From positions 1,101,501-1,165,500 of the forward strand of contig NZ_CP077426.1 of the NCBI RefSeq assembly GCF_019048845.1: a DNA stretch of 64,000 nt, in the 5' to 3' direction. The notes below the pieces were generated by a model. The model was not told where the DNA came from and ran no database searches. It was given only the letters and a program-made list of their open reading frames with translations. Position numbers and translations under genes: made by a program. This document shows positions 37,408 through 47,271 of the stretch, piece by piece (positions within the stretch are counted from its first letter, which is position 1; every line of letters starts with the position of its first letter). This stretch comes from Vibrio mimicus (GTDB lineage Bacteria > Pseudomonadota > Gammaproteobacteria > Enterobacterales > Vibrionaceae).

Positions 37408-40400
37408 ATGCAATTTAAGCGTATTGCGTTGGCATCTGCTATTACCAGTATTCTGGCTGGTTGTGGCGCAGATGATCAACCCTATGAATATTTATCTAAA
37501 CCAAGTAACACCTATACCCGAGATCAAATCAAAACGGATCAAGTGTATCTTTATATGCCTTCGATGGCTCATGCCCCTCGCTATGCGGGTTCAATGGCCC
37601 CATTCATGCAAGGGCAGGAGAAGTTAGTGACGGTTGCTTTTGAGGCCAATAATGATAGTGCGAAATCGGGTGAGCTTAAGGTGCGCATGATTAGCCCTGA
37701 TGTGATTAGCCAAGGGGAGATTGACCAAAAAGCGCTAGGGCGATGGATAGAAAGAGCTGATGATCAAAGCCTGGTACTTTCAATTCCGGTTGATTACGTT
37801 GATTATCAGTGTAAAGAAAACGATTACAACGAATGTACTAATAAAGAAGAGAAAGTTGATAACAACGAAATACCTTGGTATCAGCGTACGTATTTTGAGC
37901 CTGATTTTCCTAAAACGACCATTGCAGAAGCATCGTGGAATGACCTATTGACCTTTGCTGAAGGTTGTTACACTAAAGTGGGGACACCCCGACTCGCTAA
38001 CGATCCGAAAACAGGTTGGAAAGGGTATGAAATCACAACGGATGGTGTACTTAACTTTGAATTGATGCAGGACTACCGAGTTACAAATAACTGGTATTGC
38101 ATGATCAACTCGCTCATCAGTAATGATATGGATATGGATAAGTTGTCATTCAGCGTTTCCCAATTCTATTCATTGGTACCGTTAGACCTTGTTCGTTCTC
38201 CATCTCAGAATACTAAGACTGCTCGTAGTGTTTCACATGGTATTTATGAGCCGGTTATTTATTTAAAAGGCGATGAAGATACGTTTGGCTTCTTTGCAAA
38301 TGAAGTCGGCAAACCGGATCCTTCTTATGTTGACGGACAATTTGATCAAACGTTCCAATATCTGCATCGTTTTAATCCGAAGCTACCTTATATAGATTAT
38401 CACTTGTCAGACAGCTTCAATCAAAATGCAGAAACGCTGTTCTTCAAGCAAGTGACCAAAGAAGTGATTGAGCGTATTAACCCACAACTTGCAAAAGTAG
38501 GTGTACCACAAATTCGATTGAATGAACCGAGTGGTAAACAGTCGGGTGATTTACGCTACAACGTAATCAATCTGATTGATGAGCCATTGGATAACGGTTT
38601 GGCGGGTTATGGTCCTTCTGCGGTTAACCCTTTAACGGGTGAAATCGTGCATGCGCACGTGAACCAATACTCAGGTGTTCTGCGCTCTATATCGGATATT
38701 TTGTGGGATCGTATAGCAAACGACTATAACCGTGGTCGAGTGACACCAATTGAGGTTTCTTCTGCCATCAATGAGTCTACTTCACCAACTCATACATCGG
38801 TGAGTAATGGTTCAGGGGTTATCCATTATGACGCTCAGCAAAATGTCGACTCTACTGAAGCGATTAATCTAGAAGAAGCACAGTTTATTCCTGCAGCTTA
38901 TCAGTCGTTGGCCGATGTTATTAAAGCGGTACAAGAAGAGCTGATTTATGGTGAAGAAGACGTTTCATTTGAAGAAATGTCCGCATTACGTGAGTTAGAG
39001 CGTCGCTTGTGGGCTGAAAATAACATGTATCCTGTTTCCGAATTGCGCGCCGGTGCGACATTAAAATCTCTGCCGACAACGATAGGCGGAATAACCTTTA
39101 ACTTCCAAGATAAAAGCTTATGGAAGAATGGGGAAGTGGGTGTTGTTGGCAAACTGAAAGAGTGGAATGACCTAAGTGAAAAGCAGCAAGCTGATCTTGG
39201 TTTGTTTATTACAGGCGTTTTCTACGCGAAGACGCTGGTTCATGAACTCGGCCATAACTTCGGTCTGCGTCACAACTTTAAAGGTAGCAACGATGCGAAA
39301 AACTACTTTACACAAAGTGAGCTTACTGAACATGGGTTAAGAACCGTACCCGGTTACTCATCAATTATGGATTACAACCCTTCGATGCTTAACGCATTAG
39401 CAGTGTTTGGTCCTTATGATTTGGCAGCACTGCGTTTTGGTTATAAACGTCAAGTGGAAGCTCAAAAAACAGTAACCAATGGCGACAATACTCAATCAAT
39501 CACGCAAGTATATCTCCATGCAGGGGATTATGATGAGCAGTTACGTCAGGAAGCTTTGGATCCTTTCAGTGCTCCATCTTCATTAACGTATGACGGTACG
39601 ATCAAGGCCTTAGAATCGGTGCATCCAGATAAACCGTTACGTGAGTTCCTCTATTGTACCGATGGTAACGTCAGTCTGAATGATGATTGTAACCGCCATG
39701 ACGAAGGGCGTAACCGTGCTGAAATTATGGCATTTAAGCTCGAGAGTTATGAGGACAACTACTATAAACGAACTCTGCGAGGTATGAGTGACCGGTTCTC
39801 AGAATCGACCGCGATGAGTTACGCTCAGCGCCGTGTGAGTGAGTTTATGGATTGGAGAAATTCATTACATATTTTTGAGCTCTATCAGAATAGGGTGTTT
39901 AGTCGACCACTATCGAATATCCAGATGCTAGGTCTACCAATCAGTAATTTGGCTTACTGTAACGACGAGGCTAACGCCACTGTATGGCCATTTGAAGTTT
40001 TTTGTGGTTCACCTAAGTCAGTGGATATGGCGCGCGATAAGTTGATCAACATAGTGTTAACGCCAGACCATACTTGTGAGCTCAAGGCCGCAGATGGCAC
40101 GATCAGCTATCGTCCTTTAGCTGAGATTATTAGTGTCTATTCACAGCGTAATAACTTCCCTATTAACTACGTGCCAACATCGTGTTTTGATGAAACGGTA
40201 AAACAGAGTTTAGCTACAGATCTCGCGGTAGTGGGTGAAATTGGTAAGTACTTAAATAGCGGGAAAGCTCCACGCCCTGCACCAGTGAACAATTACAGCA
40301 ATTACATTGACTATATTGGTCACTGGCCTGATATCTTGGCTGCTTCAGTAACCTTAGTCGATCGAGTTGGTAGAAGAGATTCGACAGAGCGCTCTACTAA

Positions 40401-41091
40401 GTCATTGATAGAGTTACCAGATGTATATGCATTAAAAGATGGTTATTTCCAATTTTCAGACAAAGGGCAAATGCTGTTGAGCACTCTTATCCTAGGAGAA
40501 AACTTACTTTGGTTAAATTTTAAAGATTCACAAGGTAACTATCATAAGGCTCAAGGTGAATTCACTGCTTTCTCATGGAATAACACGATTGATCGTATGC
40601 CATACTTCGGTAGTTACTCAGTACGTAAGTCATTCGGTTTACCGCTGTATGAAGAAGTGCCACTGAACAAAGCGATTCTCACTGCGATGGTGTTGCACTC
40701 GGCTGGCAAGATGGTTGACCAGCGTGATGAGGTCTTTGCTCGTTCGATTACGATGCGCAGCGAATCTGTAGGCTCAGGCGACAGCGTAAGAACCTTTGTG
40801 CGCAGTAATGGGGCAACGTATTATGCAACGAAAGAAAACAGCTATGCATGGTACATGCTTGGATTTACGCAAGACTATAAAGCGCTGCTGGCTCGTGAAG
40901 CGGAAATAGCACAAGATCCAGCGAAAACGTTCGATGATGTTGTGTTAACAACCATTAAGCTGGCGGATTTCCAAGATGCAGCGAAACGTAAAAATCTGGA
41001 AAAGCAGTATCGCTACCAATTGCAGTCACTGCAGTATTTACCGATTTACAACCGTACATCGTATTTACGTGATGACTTAGCGGCTCACTAA
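37408..41091 (+). CDS. Large metzincin-type zinc metalloprotease lipoprotein
   Basis: 1227 residues. Lipobox LAGC places the lipidated Cys at 19, followed by Gly, so sorting to the outer membrane is expected. The zinc motif HELGHNFGLRH (H612, E613, H616, G619, H622) and a downstream Met-turn SSIMDYN (M654) define a metzincin. The RHNFKGS continuation after the third His is typical of large zinc-dependent metalloproteases with DUF5117/DUF4953-like flanking regions; I could not test those domains. Long N-terminal (about 20-590) and C-terminal (about 660-1227) parts have many Cys pairs. Paired with the beta-barrel gene, and close to the peptide importer. Substrate unknown. Confidence 0.82.
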   Translation: MQFKRIALASAITSILAGCGADDQPYEYLSKPSNTYTRDQIKTDQVYLYMPSMAHAPRYAGSMAPFMQGQEKLVTVAFEANNDSAKSGELKVRMISPDVISQGEIDQKALGRWIERADDQSLVLSIPVDYVDYQCKENDYNECTNKEEKVDNNEIPWYQRTYFEPDFPKTTIAEASWNDLLTFAEGCYTKVGTPRLANDPKTGWKGYEITTDGVLNFELMQDYRVTNNWYCMINSLISNDMDMDKLSFSVSQFYSLVPLDLVRSPSQNTKTARSVSHGIYEPVIYLKGDEDTFGFFANEVGKPDPSYVDGQFDQTFQYLHRFNPKLPYIDYHLSDSFNQNAETLFFKQVTKEVIERINPQLAKVGVPQIRLNEPSGKQSGDLRYNVINLIDEPLDNGLAGYGPSAVNPLTGEIVHAHVNQYSGVLRSISDILWDRIANDYNRGRVTPIEVSSAINESTSPTHTSVSNGSGVIHYDAQQNVDSTEAINLEEAQFIPAAYQSLADVIKAVQEELIYGEEDVSFEEMSALRELERRLWAENNMYPVSELRAGATLKSLPTTIGGITFNFQDKSLWKNGEVGVVGKLKEWNDLSEKQQADLGLFITGVFYAKTLVHELGHNFGLRHNFKGSNDAKNYFTQSELTEHGLRTVPGYSSIMDYNPSMLNALAVFGPYDLAALRFGYKRQVEAQKTVTNGDNTQSITQVYLHAGDYDEQLRQEALDPFSAPSSLTYDGTIKALESVHPDKPLREFLYCTDGNVSLNDDCNRHDEGRNRAEIMAFKLESYEDNYYKRTLRGMSDRFSESTAMSYAQRRVSEFMDWRNSLHIFELYQNRVFSRPLSNIQMLGLPISNLAYCNDEANATVWPFEVFCGSPKSVDMARDKLINIVLTPDHTCELKAADGTISYRPLAEIISVYSQRNNFPINYVPTSCFDETVKQSLATDLAVVGEIGKYLNSGKAPRPAPVNNYSNYIDYIGHWPDILAASVTLVDRVGRRDSTERSTKSLIELPDVYALKDGYFQFSDKGQMLLSTLILGENLLWLNFKDSQGNYHKAQGEFTAFSWNNTIDRMPYFGSYSVRKSFGLPLYEEVPLNKAILTAMVLHSAGKMVDQRDEVFARSITMRSESVGSGDSVRTFVRSNGATYYATKENSYAWYMLGFTQDYKALLAREAEIAQDPAKTFDDVVLTTIKLADFQDAAKRKNLEKQYRYQLQSLQYLPIYNRTSYLRDDLAAH

Positions 41092-41107
41092 GACCTTGAA
41101 GAGACAT

Positions 41108-41137
41108 AAGCCCTGCCAAATGGCAGGGCTTTATTTT
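41108..41137 (+). terminator. Terminator of the protease gene
   Basis: Perfect 11-bp stem AAGCCCTGCCA / TGGCAGGGCTT (41108-41118, 41121-41131), loop AA, tail TATTTT. It may also serve the converging miaE transcript. Confidence 0.9.
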
Positions 41138-41143
41138 GGGGAG

Positions 41144-41920
41144 CTAATTGAAAGAAGGAATCCCACTATGGAACTTAAAATCATTATCTGGGCTAGAAAT
41201 AAGTTCTGCTTCGATTTTTCCAAAGTAGGCGACTCGCTCTGAGATGTCGTGGCCTGCAATTTGTTCAGCAAGCTGTAAGTAGTCTTGATAATGACGAGCT
41301 TCAGAGCGAAGCAGAGAAACATAAAACCTAGCTATATCCTCATCGAGGAATGGAGCCAGTTTGGCAAAGCGTTCACAAGAACGAGCCTCAATGTAAGCGC
41401 CTACTATCAATTTATCAATTAACGTCTGTGGCTCGTGCGTCTTCATATGCGATAGAAGTCCTTTCGCATAACGACTGGCAGGAATGGATTCATACTCGAC
41501 ATTGCGTGTTTGCATGATTTCCAAAACTTGATAGAAATGGTGCAGTTCTTCTTTAATCAGCAGTACCATTTTGTCGATTAAGTCTTGGCTGTAAGGTGAG
41601 TCAGACTTGGCAATAATGGCTTTGGATATTTGGCTTTTGCCTTTCAATGAATCGAGATCTCCAATACCTCGATAGGCAAAATCTTCGTAAGGTTTAAACC
41701 AGTCTAATAACGACAGCTCACTCTCTTTATCCACGGCATACTTGCGGATCAGAAACATTGCTGATTGGCCAGCTTTCAGCTCACACAGTAAATGATCTAG
41801 CAGCAATATGCGTAGGTTCTCAGGTCTACGAGCTTCGGAGACCCAAGCATCCGGTGTTGGGCATTGCAGGAATTGATGTATTGGTTCGAGAAGTTGTTGG
41901 ATCGCGGGAGAATGAATCAT
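41144..41920 (-). CDS. miaE: tRNA-(ms2io6A)-hydroxylase MiaE-like
   Basis: 258 residues from MIHSPAIQQL. A ferritin-like four-helix diiron protein with two E-x-x-H ligand pairs: IKEELHHFYQVLEIM and SEARHYQDYLQLAE, plus EARSCERFAKLAPFL. MiaE hydroxylates the isopentenyl group of ms2i6A37 in tRNA. A GTG at 41926 would lengthen the frame by two residues; neither start has a strong ribosome site. It converges with the protease gene; length close to enzymes of this family (about 250). Confidence 0.85.
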   Translation of the reverse strand: MIHSPAIQQLLEPIHQFLQCPTPDAWVSEARRPENLRILLLDHLLCELKAGQSAMFLIRKYAVDKESELSLLDWFKPYEDFAYRGIGDLDSLKGKSQISKAIIAKSDSPYSQDLIDKMVLLIKEELHHFYQVLEIMQTRNVEYESIPASRYAKGLLSHMKTHEPQTLIDKLIVGAYIEARSCERFAKLAPFLDEDIARFYVSLLRSEARHYQDYLQLAEQIAGHDISERVAYFGKIEAELISSPDNDFKFHSGIPSFN

Positions 41921-41933
41921 GGTCACTATTTAA

Positions 41934-41956
41934 TAAAAAGGCCGCATAAGCGGCCT
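41934..41956 (-). terminator. Terminator of the coiled-coil membrane protein gene
   Basis: Stem AGGCCGC / GCGGCCT (41939-41945, 41950-41956), loop ATAA; on the minus strand it is followed by a T-run (complement of AAAAA at 41934-41939). It lies directly ahead of miaE. Confidence 0.85.
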
Positions 41957-41987
41957 GAGATTAATCAAGTCAATATTGCGCGGTATG

Positions 41988-42752
41988 TTACCACTTTTTC
42001 TTTTCGCCAAAGAGTACGTCCATGTCGCTTTTGCGCTCATTTTCTTCAATTTGTTGAAGGTCTGAAGCACTTTTGTTTTGGCGCTTCTGTTCAAGCTCAT
42101 CATACATGGTCTGCAGTTTCTCGCGTGCTTGATTCGAGTAGCTGTCATTTTTAGAAGCCAACACATCAATCCCTTTACGTAGCAACTGTATCGCAGTACC
42201 CGGTTGCCCACGCAAAATGGAATCATTCGCTCGCTTAATTACGTTTTCAATGTTGATTCGAATTTGGATGGTTTCTAAGCGAGCGTTTTCTGCCACATAA
42301 GCTTGAGTTTCAAAGCGACCTTTATTGTGCTCACTGCGAATTGTGTCACGCAGTCGTTTAACGAGTTTGAGCATGATGATTGCTTGTTTATCACTACTGG
42401 GTACTTTGAATGTTGTGCTCTCACCACCAGAGTGGTTTTGCTGAAGAAGGTTGATTTGTCCCTTCATATTCTCGATGCGCTGAGCCAGTTGTTTGTTCTT
42501 AGGGTCTAGCTCATACATGCTTTGCAGAGCATCGAGGATGCGATTATTCAAGCAGACTAGAAGCTCTTTACTGAAGGGTAGGTGGTGAGCATTACCAATC
42601 AAGTCCTCCGTTGCATCAATGATCGTAACAAAGCGCGAAGACTCTTGCTTCTTAGCACTTTCTACTTTCACCCTGTATTGCAACATGATGTTATAGCCAA
42701 GCACCAAAATGAGCAAAATGGCCACCAGAGCAACGATTAAACCTATATTCAT
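41988..42752 (-). CDS. Membrane-anchored coiled-coil protein of unknown function
   Basis: 254 residues: one N-terminal membrane helix (about 4-24, MNIGLIVALVAILLILVLGY), then a mostly helical, charged cytoplasmic body with coiled-coil-like heptads (for example IENMKGQINLLQQ and KLQTMYDELEQKRQ) and a basic-acidic tail ending FGEKKKW. Nothing catalytic is visible. It lies between miaE and cysB, divergent from cysB, in what I recall as a conserved Vibrio neighbourhood. Could be a scaffold or DNA-repair-ATPase-like protein; function unknown. Confidence 0.7.
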   Translation of the reverse strand: MNIGLIVALVAILLILVLGYNIMLQYRVKVESAKKQESSRFVTIIDATEDLIGNAHHLPFSKELLVCLNNRILDALQSMYELDPKNKQLAQRIENMKGQINLLQQNHSGGESTTFKVPSSDKQAIIMLKLVKRLRDTIRSEHNKGRFETQAYVAENARLETIQIRINIENVIKRANDSILRGQPGTAIQLLRKGIDVLASKNDSYSNQAREKLQTMYDELEQKRQNKSASDLQQIEENERKSDMDVLFGEKKKW

Positions 42753-42980
42753 AAAATCCGTATCTTCAGTTTTGAATGGCTAACGATTAAGGATACACGC
42801 TCGATGTAATCCCGACAATTTACTCTGTTGATTATTCCTGTTTTATCAAGCAAAAACTGCTTTCCCACGATGAGTTTGAGTGCTGCGTGGCAAAATTTTC
42901 ATCGAATCCGCAAAACACAGAATATTCAAATCACGCTTCTTTCGATAAAGGCTAGGAATTGTCGTGCTGAAACGTTATAA

Positions 42981-44015
<1,035 letters not shown>

Positions 44016-44040
44016 CGCGCTTTTACTTTCCCTTCGTTGT

Positions 44041-44077
44041 GCATCCTCCTAAAATGGCTCGCCTATTGGGAGGATGC
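44041..44077 (+). promoter_or_regulatory. Hairpin enclosing the ribosome site of the methyltransferase gene
   Basis: GCATCCTCC (44041-44049) and GGAGGATGC (44069-44077) are a perfect 9-bp inverted repeat with a 19-nt loop. The GGGAGG Shine-Dalgarno (44068-44073) lies in the 3' arm, and the ATG begins directly behind the stem at 44078. Folding should block initiation unless it is melted. Confidence 0.75.
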
Positions 44078-45277
44078 ATGCACTCACAACTCACTTTACT
44101 CGACTCATTTTTAACTCAGACTCAACCCTTTTGGCGCTACGAGGCGTTCCATGTTTGCCGAGCGGGAGTATTGCCTTGGGCAGAACAGCATCCTGCTCTG
44201 GACGAATGGCTTAACTCATTAAGTTTTCAAGAAATTGAACAATACAAAGAAAATCCGGAGTGCTTAGCCCAAGCTTTGATGGAGTTTTTTCCTTCTATTG
44301 CTGAAGTTAAACGTGCGATCATGATAGATAAGCCATCTCTCATCTCTTCTTTTGTGTTGCCTAAACATTTTGATAAAGGGATTCCAGGGAGGAAATGGCA
44401 GCAAATTGAAGCGATGGGCAAAGTTCTGATGACTCACCATCAAGGCAAACAGTGGTTAGAGTGGTGCGCTGGCAAGGGCTATTTAGGCCGAGTTCTCGCG
44501 AGTGTAAGTCAGCAACCGGTGGTGAGTTTTGAATATCAAGCTGAACTCTGTCAATCAGGTCAGCAGGAGGCTGATGTACTTCAATTACCCATGCATTTTG
44601 TGCAAGGTGATGCGTTTGATCACCGCTCGGTAGCCCTGTTTGAACCGACCACACACGCTGTTGCTCTGCATGCATGTGGTGACTTACATGTTCGAATGCT
44701 GCAATACGCCACTCAAGCTGGTATTGAGGCCATCAGTTTCTCTCCATGTTGCTATCACTTAACTCATCATGAGCATTATCAGCCTATGTCGAGCGTTGTG
44801 CAGCGATCCGTGCTCAAACTTAATCGCAAAGAATTGCGTTTGCCACTTCAGGAAACCGTGACCGGAGGAGACAGAGTCAAGCGGCATCGTCAGCAAGAGA
44901 TGGTTTATCGTTTAGGTTTTGATGCTTTGCTGAGTAAACAGTTTGGCTACTCATCGTATGTTCCTGTTCCAAGCATTCAAAAATCGCAATTGAGTCTCGG
45001 GTTTGCCGCATTTTGTGCATGGGCCATCAAAGAAAAGGGTATTGTTTTAGACCTCAAGGGTATTAATGTTGCTCACTTTGAGCAGGCTGGCTTGCTGCGC
45101 TTCTGGCAGATGGAACGAGTGAGCTTGGTACAAGAGGGGTTTCGACGACTTTTGGAGCTTTGGTTGGTACTAGACAAAGCCCTTTATTTACAAGAGAGTG
45201 GTTATCAAGTGAGTGTGAGTGAATTTTGCGAGCGTCAAGTGACCCCGCGTAATCTAGTGGTTAATGCTTGGCGCTGA
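44078..45277 (+). CDS. SAM-dependent methyltransferase, METTL25-like
   Basis: 399 residues from MHSQLTLLDSFL. Central Rossmann methyltransferase region about 120-260: motif I WCAGKGYLGRVL, the HACGDLHVRMLQ strand and SPCCYHLTHHEHY, which together mark the METTL25/RRNAD1-like methyltransferase group. The Cys-Cys-Tyr-His motif replaces the usual (D/N)PPY, so an RNA-base or protein target other than N6-adenine is likely; the substrate is unknown. I chose ATG 44078 with GGGAGG at good distance; the frame starts upstream at a GTG (44039) that overlaps the hairpin. Follows cysB by 62 nt. Confidence 0.8.
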   Translation: MHSQLTLLDSFLTQTQPFWRYEAFHVCRAGVLPWAEQHPALDEWLNSLSFQEIEQYKENPECLAQALMEFFPSIAEVKRAIMIDKPSLISSFVLPKHFDKGIPGRKWQQIEAMGKVLMTHHQGKQWLEWCAGKGYLGRVLASVSQQPVVSFEYQAELCQSGQQEADVLQLPMHFVQGDAFDHRSVALFEPTTHAVALHACGDLHVRMLQYATQAGIEAISFSPCCYHLTHHEHYQPMSSVVQRSVLKLNRKELRLPLQETVTGGDRVKRHRQQEMVYRLGFDALLSKQFGYSSYVPVPSIQKSQLSLGFAAFCAWAIKEKGIVLDLKGINVAHFEQAGLLRFWQMERVSLVQEGFRRLLELWLVLDKALYLQESGYQVSVSEFCERQVTPRNLVVNAWR

Positions 45278-45289
45278 CGTTAAGAGGGA

Positions 45290-45310
45290 AGAGCCGATGA
45301 AATCGGCTCT
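45290..45310. terminator. Hairpin between the methyltransferase gene and ald
   Basis: Stem AGAGCCGA / TCGGCTCT (45290-45297, 45303-45310), loop TGAAA; there is no clear T-run on either side. It separates two converging genes. Confidence 0.55.
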
Positions 45311-45318
45311 CTGAGCGA

Positions 45319-46443
45319 TTAATTAAACATCGCGATGGCTTTGGTTGGTTCGATATATTCAAGACCAAAGTTTTCAGCAACCTCTTTATAAGTCACTTTT
45401 CCGTGAATTACGTTGAGGCCTTTTAAAAATCCAGCATCTTCGAGTAAGGCTTTTTGGTAGCCTTTATTGGCGAGTTTCACGATATATGGTAGCGTGGCGT
45501 TATTAAGGGCAAAAGTAGAAGTGCGAGCCACCGCTCCGGGCATATTTGCTACACAGTAGTGAACCACATCATCCACGATGTAGGTGGGTTCAGCATGAGT
45601 TGTTGGGTGAGAAGTTTCGAAACAGCCGCCTTGATCAATGGCTACATCGACAATGGCTGAGCCTGGTTTCATACGTTGAATATGTTGTTTGGTCACCAGT
45701 TTAGGAGCTGCTGCGCCGGGGATAAGTACCGCACCGATGACGAGATCCGCTTCTAAAACATATTTTTCGATGGCGTCTGTGGTGGAGTAAACCACATTAG
45801 CACGGCCTTGAAACTCTTCGTCAAGCTTACGTAGAGTATCGATGCTGCGGTCTAAGATGGTGACATCTGCACGTAGGCCAATTGCCATGCGTGCAGCGTT
45901 GGCACCAACGACACCTCCACCGATCACAACAACTTTTGCTGGAGCAACGCCAGGTACGCCACCGAGAAGTAGGCCGCTACCGCCACGAGATTTTTCTAAT
46001 GTTTGAGCTCCGGCCTGAATGGACATCCGGCCTGCAACTTCAGACATAGGAGCCAGGAGTGGTAAGCGACCCATATTATCTGTTACAGTCTCATAGGCTA
46101 TGCAGACAGCTTTGCTCTTGATTAGCTCTTCAGTTTGTGGAAAATCTGGAGCGAGGTGCAAATAAGTAAATAAAATTTGCCCCTCTTTGAGCATGGCCCG
46201 CTCTACAGCTTGAGGTTCTTTGACCTTTACAATCATCTCTGCTTTCGCGAAGACGTCTGCAGCGGTAGGAAGAATGGATGCGCCTACAGCGATGTAATCA
46301 TCGTCTGAAAAGCCGATGCCGGAACCGGCATTTGTTTCTACGTAAACTTGGTGTCCGTGTGAGATGAGTTCCCTCACGCTGGCTGGAATCATGCCCACAC
46401 GATACTCGTGGTTCTTGATTTCTTTAGGAACGCCAATGATCAT
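45319..46443 (-). CDS. ald: Alanine dehydrogenase
   Basis: 374 residues, NAD-dependent L-alanine dehydrogenase that converts alanine to pyruvate and ammonia. N-terminal [20 protein letters not shown] with conserved Arg and Lys, catalytic His in [15 protein letters not shown], dinucleotide motif [17 protein letters not shown], and [20 protein letters not shown] ribosome site 6 nt ahead of the ATG. Divergent from lrp with 156 nt between, so control by Lrp in response to leucine or alanine is expected; I did not define its binding sites. Confidence 0.96.
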   Translation of the reverse strand: MIIGVPKEIKNHEYRVGMIPASVRELISHGHQVYVETNAGSGIGFSDDDYIAVGASILPTAADVFAKAEMIVKVKEPQAVERAMLKEGQILFTYLHLAPDFPQTEELIKSKAVCIAYETVTDNMGRLPLLAPMSEVAGRMSIQAGAQTLEKSRGGSGLLLGGVPGVAPAKVVVIGGGVVGANAARMAIGLRADVTILDRSIDTLRKLDEEFQGRANVVYSTTDAIEKYVLEADLVIGAVLIPGAAAPKLVTKQHIQRMKPGSAIVDVAIDQGGCFETSHPTTHAEPTYIVDDVVHYCVANMPGAVARTSTFALNNATLPYIVKLANKGYQKALLEDAGFLKGLNVIHGKVTYKEVAENFGLEYIEPTKAIAMFN

Positions 46444-46599
46444 CCTAACTCCTTAGATTAATTTGGTTGTATTGACTATATGTAGGGTTGTTCTATCGAA
46501 TTTGTGGCTAGTATAGTAACTAGTGTAAAAAATTTGATGCTGAATATTAAAAAGTTGTAGTATATTTTTTTGCAAGGAAGTAATAAGGTGGAATAAAAA

Positions 46600-47094
46600 A
46601 TGGTGGATAGTTATAAGAAGCCGTCTAAGGACTTAGACCGTATTGATCGCAATATATTGAATGAATTGCAAAAAGACGGTCGAATATCAAACGTAGAATT
46701 ATCAAAACGCGTGGGGCTTTCACCTACGCCGTGTCTTGAGCGTGTTCGTCGCCTCGAGCGTCAAGGGTTCATTACCGGTTATACCGCACTATTGAATCCG
46801 CAATATTTGGATGCATCACTGTTGGTGTTTGTTGAGATTACGTTAAATCGTGGTGCGCCCGATGTATTTGAACAGTTTAATACCGCGGTACAGAAACTGG
46901 ATGATATTCAAGAATGTCATTTAGTTTCGGGCGATTTTGACTATCTATTGAAAACCCGAGTATCGGATATGGGGGCCTATCGTCGTTTGCTAGGTGATAC
47001 CCTGCTTCGTCTACCAGGGGTCAATGACACTCGAACTTATGTGGTCATGGAAGAAGTGAAGCAAACCAACCAATTAGTGATTAAAACTCGCTAA
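46600..47094 (+). CDS. lrp: Leucine-responsive regulatory protein Lrp
   Basis: 164 residues, the length of E. coli Lrp. N-terminal helix-turn-helix about 15-60 (LDRIDRNILNELQKDGRISN, VELSKRVGLSPTPCLERVRR) and C-terminal RAM domain (ECHLVSGDFDYLLKTRV) that binds leucine or alanine. A global feast-famine regulator. Long AT-rich upstream region shared with ald, which fits autoregulation and control of ald. A GGAATAAAA stretch is the only ribosome-site candidate. Confidence 0.96.
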   Translation: MVDSYKKPSKDLDRIDRNILNELQKDGRISNVELSKRVGLSPTPCLERVRRLERQGFITGYTALLNPQYLDASLLVFVEITLNRGAPDVFEQFNTAVQKLDDIQECHLVSGDFDYLLKTRVSDMGAYRRLLGDTLLRLPGVNDTRTYVVMEEVKQTNQLVIKTR

Positions 47095-47180
47095 CCAAAA
47101 GCGAATGTTGGAGATCTTTCCACATTCTGACTTTCGCGAATTGGGTTTTTGCTTTTGATATGGTTAAATCTCCAAACAAA

Positions 47181-47202
47181 CCGAGCGGCATTGGCCGCTC
47201 GG
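47181..47202 (+). terminator. GC-rich hairpin between lrp and ftsK
   Basis: Perfect 9-bp stem CCGAGCGGC / GCCGCTCGG (47181-47189, 47194-47202), loop ATTG, tail ACTGTTTC. Likely ends lrp transcription with moderate efficiency. Confidence 0.65.
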
Positions 47203-47271
47203 ACTGTTTCAACGCCATGAAACTGCGTATAGTGATGCGCATGCTGGCCTTAATCATAGTCAAGTTGGTTT

